64,000 nucleotides of DNA from Icerya purchasi (Eukaryota > Arthropoda > Insecta > Hemiptera > Monophlebidae), in NCBI GenBank assembly GCA_039619475.1, contig CM077116.1, positions 301,052,464 through 301,116,463 of the forward strand, written 5' to 3'. Position numbers and translations under genes: made by a program. A model generated the notes under the pieces. The model was not told where the DNA came from. It did no database searches and saw nothing but the letters and a program-made list of their open reading frames with translations. Shown here one piece after another: positions 10,334 through 23,000 of this stretch. Every line of letters starts with the position of its first letter. Positions within the stretch are counted from its first letter, which is position 1.

Positions 10334-11743
10334 CCAGCTATTCTAATCAAATATTTAAGATTAATCATACATTAAGAAAAAACTATTCAGCTTCATTAAC
10401 AAGTTTTATTGACCAACAAAATGAACACACTTCTGATTTTGTTTGATCTGGTCAACAAGGTGTAAGGATATTATATAAGATATTAATTAAAGTGTAATTA
10501 AATGTAAAGGTTTTAACTTTTTTTAAAAAAATAGAATTATTACCAAACATTTAGGTAGTCACACAAAATATACCTCAAGTTAAACCTCTCTGTGAAACGG
10601 TTTTACTGAATGAATAGAAATACTATGATGTCAAATATACTGAAAACTTTTTTTGGACGGATCAGTAGTATGGAGGATGTCCATTTCTGCTGAAATTTCT
10701 AATAACTTTTATTAAACACAAAACAATATACTATCAGTATTTTAGAAGCTCATCTGCATGCTTCATGCAATGCAGGTGCATTAGGATCACAGCATTTATC
10801 TGATGTGAAATTGTGGGTATGCCACAAGTGCAAGGTGAGATTTTGCATTATGTAAATGAGTTATGCAAAAGGTCTGATCACTATACATGCAATTTAAGTG
10901 ATTGCATTAATGTGCATTATACATTTTGGTTTTCATTTAGGTCTGTTGAGATGATATTGAAACTTATTGTGTGGCCTTCAATATTTGTGCTTAATTAGAT
11001 GTGCTAAGTTATGTAAATGATATTAATTAAACACTGAATATACTGCTACATGCAGAAATCGATTCCAATTTAGTTTCAGCTGGAATATACGAGTTTATTG
11101 CTGCAGTTTATGACATTTAAAAAATCACGTTGCTAACAGCTAAATGTATTTATTCCATGAAATCATACTTACTGGCTATGAATTTCATGAAAATAAAATT
11201 TTATAAATTATTAATCAGGAATAAATTTGTTATACGTTAATAAAAACTATTTGTTTATGCTGTCTAAAATATAATTTGCAACAAACAAATTACAAGAATA
11301 TTATATTTCAAAAGTTTTCCAATTTGTTTAAAATTATAGCTTGGAGCAGCAAAATAACGTGGTTACATATTAGTAATGCATGAATGTTTTGGTATACTTG
11401 TGATGGACACATGGGTTAGTGCGTTGCATTGGATGCATATTTGTGAATTATAGGGTACTACAAATTTATAGCACTTTAATTATGTATCCTAATGCTTACC
11501 ATATGTTCAATTCTGTAAATCCTATCATGTAAACAAGTGGTTCCTGATCACTGATAAGTCATACTAATTAAATAGAAATAAAAACAATATAACAACTCAG
11601 ATGCTGCTCGCAATAAGCTGCTGTGATCTTGAACTAATTGCAGGATAAAATTGATCAAATGAATATTGAGAAAAAAAAAGATATGTCCTTTTCATTATTG
11701 TCAATCTAATTATGAAAATCTTTTGATTCATGTATACCTGATA
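10334..11743 (+). repeat. Satellite-like repeat, copy 2 and following part-unit
   Basis: Bases 10334-11411 are the near-identical partner of 718-1795. The sequence then continues into the part of the unit that copy 1 lacks, matching about 6429-6760 with scattered substitutions and small indels. It stops at about 11743, where LINE D begins. There is no coding content. The left boundary coincides with the end of the gypsy remnant. Confidence 0.85.
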
Positions 11744-14626
11744 GACATAGTTGTGTGACAATGTAGTGTGCTCCAGGTGTAGGTTCGACGGGATCGAAAA
11801 ATCCCTACGTGTGATGTGGAACGGTGGACACCATGAGTCGGTGTTCAACTTTATGGACCTGAGCCAGGTCGTTTGTTCTGACCATAATTTGCTCCAATCT
11901 TCAGAAAAATTCATCAGAAATACTGATGGTCCTAATCGAGGTAGTACAGCTTTAAACAGCATTGGGCTAAATAGAGTTGCCTTAGCAGCTAAGTTAACCC
12001 GTTAATTGTCAGGATCCTCAACACGGCTAGGGACCCATACGAATGCGAGATAGGATCGTGAAAGTTCGAATAGCACGTTTTTTTATTTTAATTATTAGAG
12101 AGTTGCAACTGTATGGGCTCTGAATAGCTTCAATAAATTGAAATGAGTCTGTATTAAGACGCAGGGCAGGAAGAATATGTCTTAAGACAAAGAATGATCC
12201 CAAGCATTTCTGCCTCTGAAACAGAACTGTAGTTGTTTGGGTGCTCGGTGTACATTACGCCTCCAATTTCATAAGCGCGTGCAGTTTGTGAAAGAGAATT
12301 AGTAGGACTCACTTTAGCTGCATCTGTATACATGTGAATGTAGTTTATGCAATACTACTTGAGACATGGATATAGAAAGGTTAGATGTTTTTAAGGAATT
12401 TGCTAAGGTTAAGTTTATAGATGTTGGGACCTGATTCCAGACACATACAATTTTTGAGGATGAGAAATCCAAGCCATTCTTTTTCGCTCAGTTTGTAATC
12501 TATTGATCGTTGACTGTGGGATAAACATCGCATTAGCGGGGAAGTTTGAGGGAAGAGATATGTTGAGGTCATCAATGAACAAACGGGCCGTTATCGGCGG
12601 CCTTATGCATTCTGCTATATCATTTATATAAAGGATAAACAAGGTTACTCTTTAAGGCGAACCCTGTGGAATTCCATTTTTAGTTGTGAAGGATGAAGAT
12701 ACTGAAGAGCTTATTCTCACCTGAATAGCTCTATCAGTAAGGAAGCTCTGGATAAAATTTCCCATATTACAGCTAATTCCGGCATTCTTCAGCTTGTTAA
12801 GTACTCTTTATCACCATATGCGGCCGTAAGCTTTCTCTATGTTAAAAAAGACCAAGTAGAGATGCTACGATCTGTTATGGGCTGTTAGGATTTGTGTTTG
12901 TAGGCTAAGAAGATGAAAGAGTGCAGAATTGGATAGGAGAAAGGATTTCCTTGGATACACGATAGAAATAGAGGCGTTGGTTCACCGTTTTCTCCATTAC
13001 CTTGGAAAGGACTGAAATCAACGAGATAGGTCTATAGCTTTGAGGGAGGAAAGGGTCTTCTTCGACTTGACAATCGGGATAAGGAGAGTTGTTTTTAAGG
13101 ATTGTGAGATAAAGCCAGAAGACCAAATTTGGTTGTAGATGCAGAGCAGGAATAATCTAGAAAATGTAGGAAGATGTTTGAGCATAAAGGGATGTATGGA
13201 GTCAACTCCAGGTGCGTTATTTCTTATGTCGTAGTTTAGCTGGTGATTTAACTCATGGATTGTGAAAGGAGGATTTAAAGGGTCATTTTCGTCGGAATTA
13301 AAATATATTGTCTGTTGTTCCGCGGTTAGTTTCAGGGCCGCAAAGGAAGGATCAGGAGGACGACAAGGAATTTTTAAAATGAAGCGCAAAAACTCTCACA
13401 ACGTCATACTCTTTTCTGATCAGCTAGCCATTTATGAGTAACGCAGGAGTCAAAGAACGATTCGAGGATCCATTGAGAGACTCAATTTTTCTCTACATAA
13501 CGGTGCTGGGTGTATCTTTTGTAATAGATGAGACAAACGTTATCTAGGACTGGCGTTTCTTTGTACGGATAAGTAACCTCGCTATGGCCCTGCGCTTTTT
13601 GAATTACTGTAGATCACTGAGTAATTTGCTGGTCTTGTACTTACACAGAGCACTTTTTTCTCAGAAATGGCTGCAGTAATATCTAAGCACCACCAAGGTA
13701 CCCACTTATATTGTGTGTGCGATGTCAGTGGAATGGATGCTACAGCGGCAGTATTAATTTTTTCGTGAGCTTCTGTAGGTTCTCCTCTACCGATAGTGAG
13801 AAGTAGTGTTAGACAATAAATCCTGACTTATATTTGCCTCAATCTGTTCTGTGAAAAGCGAAGAGTCTCACCGACCGCTTTGCCCTCGCCTTCAGCACCT
13901 TAGGAGGAATGTTGATGAAAATTTAGACATGGTCGCTAGAACAAAGGTCTTAATGTACGGTACTTGATAAAAAGAGGAATAGTGCAGCCAATGCAAAGCA
14001 ATGTCTAAAGTAGAGAAAGAATTATAGGATAATTTGAAGTGCGTGTGTGAGGGAGGAGGAAGTAGCAGGAGGTTACTGTTCAAGAGGCAGTCGGAGATTA
14101 CCGTCCCATGAGCGTTATATCTTGTGGATCCCCATAATGGAGAATGGGCATTAAAATCGTCCAGCAAAGGAGTTGGGTATCCAATCTGAGCTAGCAGGGT
14201 ATTTGACTGCATTTGGGTAATCCTTGCAGAAGGAGGAAAGTAGCAGTTGCAAATATTTAAACAGAAAAAGGGAAGTGATAGAACTATAACTTGGACCGCT
14301 ATCGCTTGTAATGTGGTATTCAATATTAATTGTTGAGAAGGGAAACTGTTTTTTAACAGTATGGCGACTCCTCTGCTGGCTACTGAACCCTGCGTGTAGT
14401 CGGATCGATAAACAGTGTAATCTTTGTAGTACGGAGATGTTTTGATTTTAGATGTGTTTCTTGCAAGCAAACTATGGTTGGAGCACGATTTCAGAGTAGT
14501 AGCTTCAGTTCTATATGTTTGTAGAGGCCTCCGCAGTTCCACTGCATAATGTCCTGGGGGTGCTTCATGACTAAATCTATCTTCCTCGCCTCAGAAGTGG
14601 TACACAGGTCCTCTTAGTTTTTAAAC
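11744..14626 (-). pseudogene. LINE D: decayed I-group ORF2 (endonuclease, RT, RNase H, C-terminus)
   Basis: Read on the minus strand the remnant shows, in order, an endonuclease start QWNCGGL near 14548 and endonuclease blocks (LNICNCYFPP, DDFNAHSPLWG, at 14542-13892). Next comes an RT (QSYRPISLISVLSK near 13060, then the RT box RLFIDDLNI near 12560, a FADD variant). A degraded RNase H follows (VWVPSRV near 12030), then the arginine-rich RRDFSIPSNLHLEHT block that normally precedes a C-terminal zinc finger. It is cut off at 11744 within that last block. Multiple stops and frameshifts split it. The family resembles fragment P at 49.5-50.8 kb. Loss of the 3' end is unusual for a LINE and implies a later deletion or rearrangement. 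Confidence 0.75.
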
Positions 14627-14787
14627 CGATACCTAAAGTATATGAAGATTTTAAAGAACTTGTAACAAACATAATGAAAATAATGCAGCTTGTCGTGATC
14701 CACGAAAAAGCGCAATGAACATAATTGTAAAATAATGCAGTGTAATTGTAACATAGTTATAATGAATAATAAAAAAATTGTACTTAC

Positions 14788-14869
14788 CTTGTCCATTACA
14801 TGTAGAAATAAATGCAACAAGCAGAAGTAATGTAGCTAGGAATAATTTAAGCATAATGCTAAAATTCAT
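14788..14869 (-). CDS. First coding exon of a putative secreted peptide (signal peptide)
   Basis: ATG at 14869, in the insect-like context CAAAATG, opens 27 codons and one extra base ending at 14788. The peptide is an ideal signal sequence: a short N-terminus with one Lys (MNFSIMLKLF), a hydrophobic core LATLLLLVAF, then ISTCNGQ as a likely cleavage region. The exon ends CAAG, followed by GTAAGT, a consensus splice donor (intron starts at 14787, phase 1). A TATA box lies about 60-70 bases upstream. Phase-1 introns after signal peptides are common in small secreted peptide genes such as antimicrobial or venom peptides, but the mature part is not visible. LINE D lies in the downstream direction from about 14626. 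The identity of the gene is unknown. Confidence 0.6.
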
Positions 14870-14928
14870 TTTGCTGAATACTCTTAAAAAAGTTCTGTAC
14901 GTTGTAATGGTTGTTACTTTTTGGTGAA

Positions 14929-14939
14929 CCTTTTATATA
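14929..14939 (-). promoter_or_regulatory. TATA box of the secreted-peptide exon
   Basis: The minus strand reads TATATAAAAGG here, a strong TATA element. About 30 bases downstream, near 14904-14912, is CCATTACA, a plausible initiator. The predicted 5' UTR would be about 35-40 bases before ATG 14869. The spacing supports a genuine RNA polymerase II promoter; this is inference from position and sequence only. Confidence 0.55.
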
Positions 14940-15109
14940 TATTTCTTCACGGGCAAAAACACATATCAGTTTAATATTTATTTTCTGATAATTCTTATTT
15001 GACACATTTCACTAATAGATTATAAACAAAAAAAAAGATAAACTGTTCTGACACATTTATCGACTTCTTTTTTTTTTTTGGCTTGGTTTTTCCTTTTAAC
15101 TGTTTAGCC

Positions 15110-15735
15110 AGTTTATACTTTAAACGTGTCATATAGTGTTCAAAACTTAAAGTTCAATATTGCATTTTTTGAGGAATTAATAAAGTTGTTTACATGTCTG
15201 GCCTAGTAGATTTGTAATTTGTAAGAATGGATACCGTATTTATCGGTAGCGTGCGATATTCCTGAGTTAATTTATTTATAATTCCTTCTCGTTGTTTTTG
15301 GAATCGAGTACATTGCCATAGGAGATGATTAATATTTCCCTCATAGTCTTTATTACAGTATTGGCATTAATCCGATTCGATGATGTTTAGTTTCTTTAAT
15401 CGGTCTGCTGTTCTGGTATGTTCTGTTCTAAGCCGTATGATTTGCTTTATGTAATTGCTAGATAGGTTCTCCTTGACTTGAAGGTACCACCATGGGGGTT
15501 CCTGATACTTTTTGTATATTGAAATAATATTTTCCGCAGTTTATTCTGTTCAAAATTAATTTTTTGTTTATTTGTTGCTATACTTTTAACAATATGTACG
15601 TAATCTGTCCCATGGTATTTGATTTGTTCTCATTTCTGGTGACTTTCCTTGTTAATTTATCAACGAATTAATTTCCTTTTATTCCACTATGATCTGGTAT
15701 CTATTTGAGTACTACGTGATTATTGTGATTTACTT
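15110..15735 (-). pseudogene. LINE E: RNase H and C-terminal zinc-finger fragment
   Basis: On the minus strand the right part encodes the end of an RNase H domain (IPDHSGIKGN followed by FVDKLTR, near 15700-15640). To the left, towards the 3' end, is the usual C-terminal block: PWWYLQ, then IIRLRTEHTRT, then a zinc finger made of CQYC and HLLWQC (about 15520-15290). Stops interrupt it. RNase H plus this finger places it in the I group of LINEs, in a family distinct from D and P. It is truncated on the right by fragment F. Bases 14940-15109 hold nothing recognisable. Confidence 0.65.
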
Positions 15736-15759
15736 TTGCAGATTTTATTTTCCTTTTTA

Positions 15760-16400
15760 TCTTATTATTTTTTTTTTATTATTTTGTTTTTAATGGGTTC
15801 GTCGACATGGACATTGGCCCAAGAACAGTGGAATAGAGAGAAAAGAGAGACTCAGATCCTTACACGATCAGAGATAGCTGACAGAAAAGAATCGAGAGCT
15901 ATAATAACCGAAGGAGAAGGAAGGGAGAGAATGAATGAAGCACAGTATGGAGCGGGAATGCCGTTTTGTAAGAAGAAGGAATAAAAAGAAGCTTGTTCAG
16001 TTGAAAGCGACGAACAACTGAACATTATATGATCGGGATCAGAAATACATTGATCGCCAGGAGGGTGCAATGGACAATAAGGAGAAGGCACGAGAGAATA
16101 ACGGAACAATGAGGAAGGGAGCAAACTATGCCCAAAACGCAAGCGGCAAATCGCAGGGAGATTAGAACGGCGCATAGAAGGAAAGTTAATAAACCATGGA
16201 AAACGTGGAAGGGAAGGTTGAATATACAAGAAAAGGGAGTTCGGGTTGGAGAATGAGGAGACGTAGGAGTCAGACCACAGTTTGGAATGAGCAGCTGCAG
16301 ACAGAAGGGAAATATTAGAAGCTGAGAAGGCAGGAAGAAACCTACCAGAAGAGGAAGATAATCGAGTTCCTTTTTATCTTCCGAAACTAAATATTTGAAA
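15760..16400 (-). pseudogene. LINE F: C-terminal fragment of the G/L/K family
   Basis: The minus-strand frame 16229-15852 and its upstream extension match the C-terminal end of ORF2 of LINE G. Shared features are SNPNSLFLYIQPS, the FPWF-NFPSMRRS block, RLRFGHSLLPSSLFR and a zinc finger (CISDPDHIMFSC). Downstream is a short 3' UTR ending in an A-rich tail (AATAAAAAAAAAATAATAAG-like) near 15760. It is a 5'-truncated copy inserted against LINE E. Bases 16401-16780 are low-complexity and AT-rich, with T and A runs, and I can assign nothing there. Confidence 0.7.
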
Positions 16401-16799
16401 TAGGAGTGGTGTTACAAAAAAAAAGTGAAAAAAGGAAAGAAAAAAAAGTGTGTGTAATACAGGTGGTGTTCTCTATATCTAGAAACGGCATCATGACGTA
16501 AAGTATTGTCAGCAAGTAAATTTTTTTTTTTTTTTTATTTAACGACGTTCGACGGCTTGGTCATTTGCGTCATCACTGTAAACTATAATTTATTATAAAT
16601 ATTAAATTATTTTAGAAAGAAAATAAAAGATTAGAAATAACAATAAAAATGCAAACCAAACTTTTTGGTTATCTGAAGTTGTTTTATTCACATTTTAAAC
16701 ACTGTACCAATTTTTCCCATATTCGATCTTTTCTAAGCTATACTATCTAAATTTGCTTCCTCATTTTCCCAAAGACTTTCTGATGGCTATTCCGATTTA

Positions 16800-19700
16800 G
16801 TTTCTGCTTTTAGTAGAATTTCACCGGTTGTATTTTCTTCTTATACTCCTTTTAATTTACACTGAAACCGACCCAGTATTCGATTCTTACACGGAAAAGT
16901 TTTGGATTACTCGGTATTTCCATTTGCAGACTCCTTCCTTGTCAAGAAATGCAGAAGATGCCATCGTTACGGACACTTCGGTGAGATCTCGCAAAGATGA
17001 AATTCAGAATAGGGACATGGAATGTTAGAACAATGATGGAAAGTGGAAAACTGAAGATAATAACACTTGAAATGGAAAGACTAAACGTAGGATTATTGGG
17101 TATCTGCGAAACAAGATGGCCAGGAATAGGAAAATTTAGGAGTCATAATTATACTGTCTGTTACTCCGGCGTTGCAGAAGGAATTCACCGAAATGGCACA
17201 GCCATAATAGTTCGCAAAGATATATTCGCTGCAATCAAGAATACCGTATTTATCTCAGATAGAATAATAATGATACAATTCGATGGTAAACCAGCTCCTA
17301 TAAACATAATACAAGTGTATGCTCCTACAGCAGACAGCAAGGAAGAAGATTCCGACAAGTTCTACGCAGAACTAGAAAATGTGCTCAATGCAACGAAAAG
17401 TTTTGAAGTCACAATTGTTATGGGCGATTTTAACGCCAAAGTAGGAGATCTAGCTGGAGAAGTCACAGGAGAATATGGTCTTGGATACCGTAACAGTAGA
17501 GGTGAAAAGCTAATTCAGTTCTGTCAAACGAAGGACCTCATCATTGGGAATAGGTACTTCAAGTTCCCAAAATGTCGTTTATATACGTGGAAAGCTCCAA
17601 GCGATTCAAGAGATAACATAGTGCGCAATCAAATTGACTACATACTGATTGATCGTAGACATCGGAATGCTTTAAAATCAGTCAAAATATATCCAGGCGC
17701 GGATGCAAATACAGATCATATTCTACTGATTGCAGAGATGAAAGTAAAATTCAAGAAAATCATAAAACTGAAAAACAACAGATTTAATTTAATAGCCATG
17801 AGAAAGATAGAGATTTGGAGTCGACTGCAGTTGGCCTTGGAGACAGAGATACAGCAAAACTCAGAGGAATTTGATAGAAACGATTTGGTTAATGAGCCCT
17901 GGTCGATACTAAAGTCAACGACACTTAGGAATGCTGAAAAATTTTTGGGACAAACTAATGTAAATAAAAATAAGGAATGGATAACAGATGAAATACTTGA
18001 ATTACTGAGAAAACGAAGGCAAGCAGCCATCAATAATAATAACAAATACTACAGACAAATTCAGCGAGTACTAAGACGCAAGATCAGGGGAGAAAAGGCA
18101 AAGATAATGACGGATAAATGTCAACGAATTGAAGAATTACAGAAAGTCCATGACGCATTTCAAATACACAAAGAATTGAAGGGAATAGCTGGACTATGTA
18201 AGCCGAAAAAACCAATGGTCATACTTAATTCAGAAGGTAAATCAATTATTGAAAAAGATGATTTCCGTAAAACATGGGAAACGTACGTCTTTAATTAATT
18301 TAAAACAAACAATCGTAGTATCACTGAAGGGTTCAATAAAACTGCTGTAAATGACTGCTTGGAAATCTTGGAAGATGAAGTGAAGAAAGCGATAGTTCAA
18401 TAAAAAGTGCATAAAGCTACTGGACCGGATGAGGTTGCCGCAGAGTTGATAAAAGTATTCGGCGATAATGGAATTTGTATCCTTACAAAGTTGTTTAATA
18501 AGATTTATGCTACTGGTCAATTACCCGAGGAATGGTTAACATCAAGATTTATAATGATACCGAAAAATCCGCATCCAAAATCATGATCTGAATACAGATT
18601 GATTAGTTTAATGAGTCACACCTTGAAAGTATTTCTTAGGATAATACATAACAGGGTACGAACTAAATGTGAAGAAAACATTGGAAGAGAACAGTATGGC
18701 TTCCGGGGTGGCCTGGGAACTCGAGAGGCATTACTCTGTATGAACATCTTGATTCAGAAAATGAAGGAGTTCCAACGTCCAGTATTTCTCTGTTTCCTGA
18801 ATTTTGAAAAGGCTTTTGATCGAATAACTCATGACAAATTGTTCCAAATACTCGATACTATTAGCCTAGATGAAGCGGATAAACGTATAATAAAAAATCT
18901 TTACTTACACCAAAACGCAGTAATCTCATTAGAAAACAACAAAATATCAGATCCAATTAGTATTGAACAGGGAGTAAGGCAAGGATGTATATTGTCTCCT
19001 TTGCTGTTTAATGTATACGCGGAACAGGCCTTCAAAGAAGCTCTTGATGACAGAGAAGAAGGTGTTAAAATCGGCGGTGAAAATATCAATAACATTAGAT
19101 ATGCGAACGACACGGTTTTGATGGCTGAAAGTGCAGAAGACCTAACTATATTAACAAAAGCAGTGAAAAAAGTATGCAATAAATATGGACTGATAATTAA
19201 CATGAAGAAAACGAAGGTAATGGCCATCTCAAAAGACCCACACCCTATTGACATAGTGATAAATAATGGCAGACCAGAACACGTCGATAAATACAAATAC
19301 CTCAGTGCCTGGATTAGTAAGTATAGTGACCCAGACGGAGAAATTAGAAGTCGCATTGAGCAAGCGCGTTCTGCCTTTATTAAAATGAAGAAGACACAGC
19401 TCATGACTTGGATCTTGATTTAAGATTCAGAACTCTGAAATGCTATGTCTGGTCGGTATTACTATATGATGTCGAAACGTGGACATTGACGTCCAGAACG
19501 CTCCACCGATTAGAAGCCTTCGAGTTTTGGTGTTATAGACGCTTACTCAGGATTCCGTGGACCAAAAAGAAGACAAACGCTGAGGTATTACAGACGATGA
19601 GAAAAGAAAAGGAGCTGATTGACACTGTAAAAAGAAGAAAAATAGAATACTTCGGTCATGTGATGCGTAGGCCGAAGTACACATTACTGCAGAATATATT

Positions 19701-19997
19701 GATGGGAAAGGTGGAAGGTAAAAGAAGAGTTGGACAAACAAGATTATCTTGGTTCAAGAACCTACAGACATGGATAGGTTGCAGTGTTGAAGAACTGTTC
19801 CACACAGCAAAGGATAGGGGTGCCTACAAAGAATTAACCAACCATCAGATGAGGCTAAGATCGAGAACGCTCATGGCACCGAAAGAAGAAGATTATTATT
19901 TAAATAAAGTTACTCAATGAAATGTTATATAGTCTATTAAAGAAAATTATCTACACCAATCGTTCGTTATCAGTCAACCGCTATAAAAGACAATATT
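16800..19997 (+). mobile_element. RTE-1: nearly full-length RTE-clade retrotransposon
   Basis: A single endonuclease-RT polyprotein (16997-19920) is preceded by about 200 bases of probable 5' sequence and followed by a short 3' UTR. The left end is uncertain. On the right the 3' UTR runs to about 19997, where the direct repeat flanking LINE C begins. I see no target-site duplication for RTE-1 itself. Confidence 0.75.
16997..19920 (+). pseudogene. RTE endonuclease-reverse transcriptase, inactivated
   Basis: ATG 16997 opens an AP endonuclease (GTWNVRTM, CETRWPG, MGDFNAKVG, NTDHILL). The RT follows in the same frame, with in-frame stops at 18296, 18401 and 18584. RT landmarks are EYRLISLMSH near 18590, REQYGFRGG, LNFEKAFDRI and QGVRQGCILSP. 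The catalytic YADD has become YAND (Asn codon 19106-19108), which removes an essential metal-binding Asp. A one-base frameshift near 19400 moves the rest (LDLRFRTLKCYVWSVLLY, then the ETWTL and RRKIEYFGHVMRR C-terminal blocks) into another frame, ending at 19920. RTE elements encode no RNase H, and none is seen. Confidence 0.9.
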
Positions 19998-20080
19998 AAA
20001 ACAAATAATTTATTTATTTATTTTATTATTTACGAGATACATATTGCCAGGGAGGAGGCTATCACCTTGGGTGAGGTTAT

Positions 20081-23000
20081 TTACATTATTTTAAGGTTTG
20101 TAATATTTATAAATTTAATAAGTCTGTATAAGTTATTTATGTTTAAATTCGCGGAGTGATCGTCTGTAAGTGTGGATTGTTGGCGTTCGGCACTGTAGAT
20201 GGGGCATTCAGTGATGATGTGTTTGACTGTGATCTGGAAATTGCATTGAGTACAGGCTGGAGGCTCCTGGTGGTCCAGCAGGTATGCATGGGTGGTTAGA
20301 GTATGGCCTAGATAGATTCTGTTCAAGGTTGATTCGATATCCCGGTTTGATGCAGCTTTGCCTATAACGTAAGTCCAGTCAGTAATCGTCCGTTTAATTG
20401 CCAGTAGTTTGTTCGAATAGCTGCTGTTCCACTCAACCTCCCAATCAGACATTATTTTGTATTTTGCGTATTTCTTCAGTTCGCTTGGGTGTAACACTGG
20501 TACGGCGGCGTTGGTCGATAGCGTGGGAAGGTGATCAAAGATTATGATGTAAATGGTGCCTTCATGGTGGTTTGAACTCCACGGTGGATCGGCGGAAGGC
20601 ATGCGCTTAAGTAGATAATTCGGGATGTCCAGCGTAAATTCGTCATGACATTTGAAGTAGCCTTGGGCAGCGAGGGTACCGTCTCTGTATAATAGGTTTG
20701 ATGGGCTGTAAATGCTGTGGTTTGGATGGTTCGGGTAACTTAAGATTGATAGGGCGTAATCGACCGATAATGTTTGCCGGCGGTATTTCAGGGGAAGAAT
20801 ACCGGCGAGCACGTGCATACTGGAGGCAGGCGTAGTTCGGAAGGCTCGTAGAGCTATACGAAGGCCCGAATTTTGGATCGTGTCAAGACTTTGGAGCAGG
20901 CCTTTGGAGGCGGATGAGTAGACGATGCAGCCGTAATCGAGTTTTGGTCGGATTAAACTGTTGTATACTTTTAGTAATGTGGAACAGCTGGGTCCGAATT
21001 TTCTGTTGTTCAGCATCTTCAGTATGTTCAGTGCAGAAAGGCTTCGGTTTTTCAAGGATAGGATGTGGTTTCTCCATCGAAGTTTTTTGTCAAAGATTAA
21101 TCCGAGAAAACGAGCTTCTTCCGAAAACTTTAGTTGTTGATCGTTGAGTGTTAGACTTACGGGTCGGTGTCTGCGTTTTCTCGTGAAGATGACGCCTTTC
21201 GTTTTTTCGACAGAGAATTTGAGTCCCGTGCGTTCACTAAAGTTCGCTAGATTGTCCAAGCATGCTTGGAGAAGGCTCTCTGCGAACTGTAGGTTTGTAG
21301 TTTTAACAGTTATGTTTAAGTCGTCAGCGAAAAGTCTGTGGTTAATAGGAAGTGGAATGATTGCGGAGATAGTGTTTATCAGGATTAGGAAGCAGTAGAT
21401 ACTAAGGACACTGCCTTAAGGGACTCCATTTTCTTGTTGATATTCATTTGAAAGAGTATTTCCTACTCTGACCATAAACGTGCGATTATTTAAGAAGTTA
21501 TTGATAAATTTTGCCAGACACCCTCTGATCCCAAAACTCGTGAGTTCTTTCAGGATTCCGAATCGCCAGGTGGTGTCGTACGCCTTTTCTATATCGAAAA
21601 AGATGGCTACTAGGTATTCATTGTGTTTAAACGACTGCAGGATTTCGTTTTGCAGTCCCAGTAGGTGGTCGGTTGTGCTTCGTTGCTTTCTGAATCCACA
21701 TTGGTTTTTTGATAGAATTTTTTGTTTATCGAGATACCAGGTCAGTCTGATGGCGACTATTTTTTCCAGTAGTTTGCACATGACACAGGTAAGAGAAATG
21801 GGTCGATATGATGTTGGTAGGAAGCGGTCCTTTCCTGGTTTCAAGATAGGTATAGTGATGGCCTTGCTCCAGATCTTGGGGAATGTGCCTTCTTTCCATA
21901 TTGAGTTAAATATACTCAGCAGTTCTTTTCTAAGGGTATCGGGTAGATTTTTGATGAAGGCAGACGGAATATTATCTGGACCAGGTGACGTGTTAGGCTT
22001 CAGGCGCTTGATGGCGTTGGAGAGCTCCGGCATGGTGATGGGGTTGTTGAATTCTTCTGAATCGTCACTGTTTAGATCGTAGAAATTTATTTCTTCTGCT
22101 TTTTTGAAATTCAGGAACGTCGGGGTGTAGTTTGCATCAGATGAGGTCTGTGTAAAACTTGAACCAAGTAGGTTAGCGGTTTCGTCAGAGTCTTGCGTGT
22201 AAGTATCTCCTTTTTTTAGAGTGATTGCATTCAAGGGCTGTTTAGCACCGTTTAGGATCCTTATTTTCCGCCAGAGTTCGGTTTGGTCAGAGTGCTCGTC
22301 TATAGAGGTTATAAAGGAGTTCCAGATCTGTTTCTTCAGTTGTCTGGATAGTCTACGGACTACTGCTCGGTAATGGCGGAAGTTGGTGAGATCGTTTGTG
22401 AGTCTGGTTCTTCGGAACTTAGCAAGGGCCTTATTGCGATTTTTGATGGCTAGTTTGAGGTCTTCATTCCACCAAGGAACATTTTTTGTGGATATTCTGC
22501 CGGAGGATTTTGGTATCGAGTTTTCAGCTGCGTGTAGGATGTGTTGGTTGAAGTTTAGGATACAGGAGTCGATGTCTGCTGATGGTTTGGGGAGTGGGAG
22601 GGCGCAAATTGATTTGAATTTATTCCAATCCGCCTTTTTTAGAAGCCATCTTTGGGTTATAGGAAGTTGTTGGTTCATCGAGGTGGTGGAGATGTGAATA
22701 AGTATAGGAAAATGGTCACTATTATACAGGTCGGAATGCGTTTTCCAATTGAATCGATGAGCAATGTCGGAGGAGGCAATTGACAAGTCGATCGTAGAGA
22801 AGGTTCCATTAGAGCTGTTGAATCTGGTTTGTTGGCCGTTGTTTAGCAGGATTAGTTGACAGTCGTCCTGGAGGATTCTATTGATTATGTATCCTTTGTT
22901 GTTATTTCTAGTAGCTCCCCAAGCGGTGTGATGAGCGTTCATATATCCTAGAATGATGAACGGCTGAGGCAGTTGATGAATGAGGTGGAAGAGGTCGTTG

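Noticed and set aside
15736..15984. 82-codon plus-strand ORF with a hydrophobic N-terminus
   Set aside because: It is antisense to the LINE F C-terminal coding region and its 3' UTR.
20914..22697. Plus-strand ORFs of 77-200 codons across LINE C
   Set aside because: They are antisense shadows of ORF2 and have no domain features of their own.
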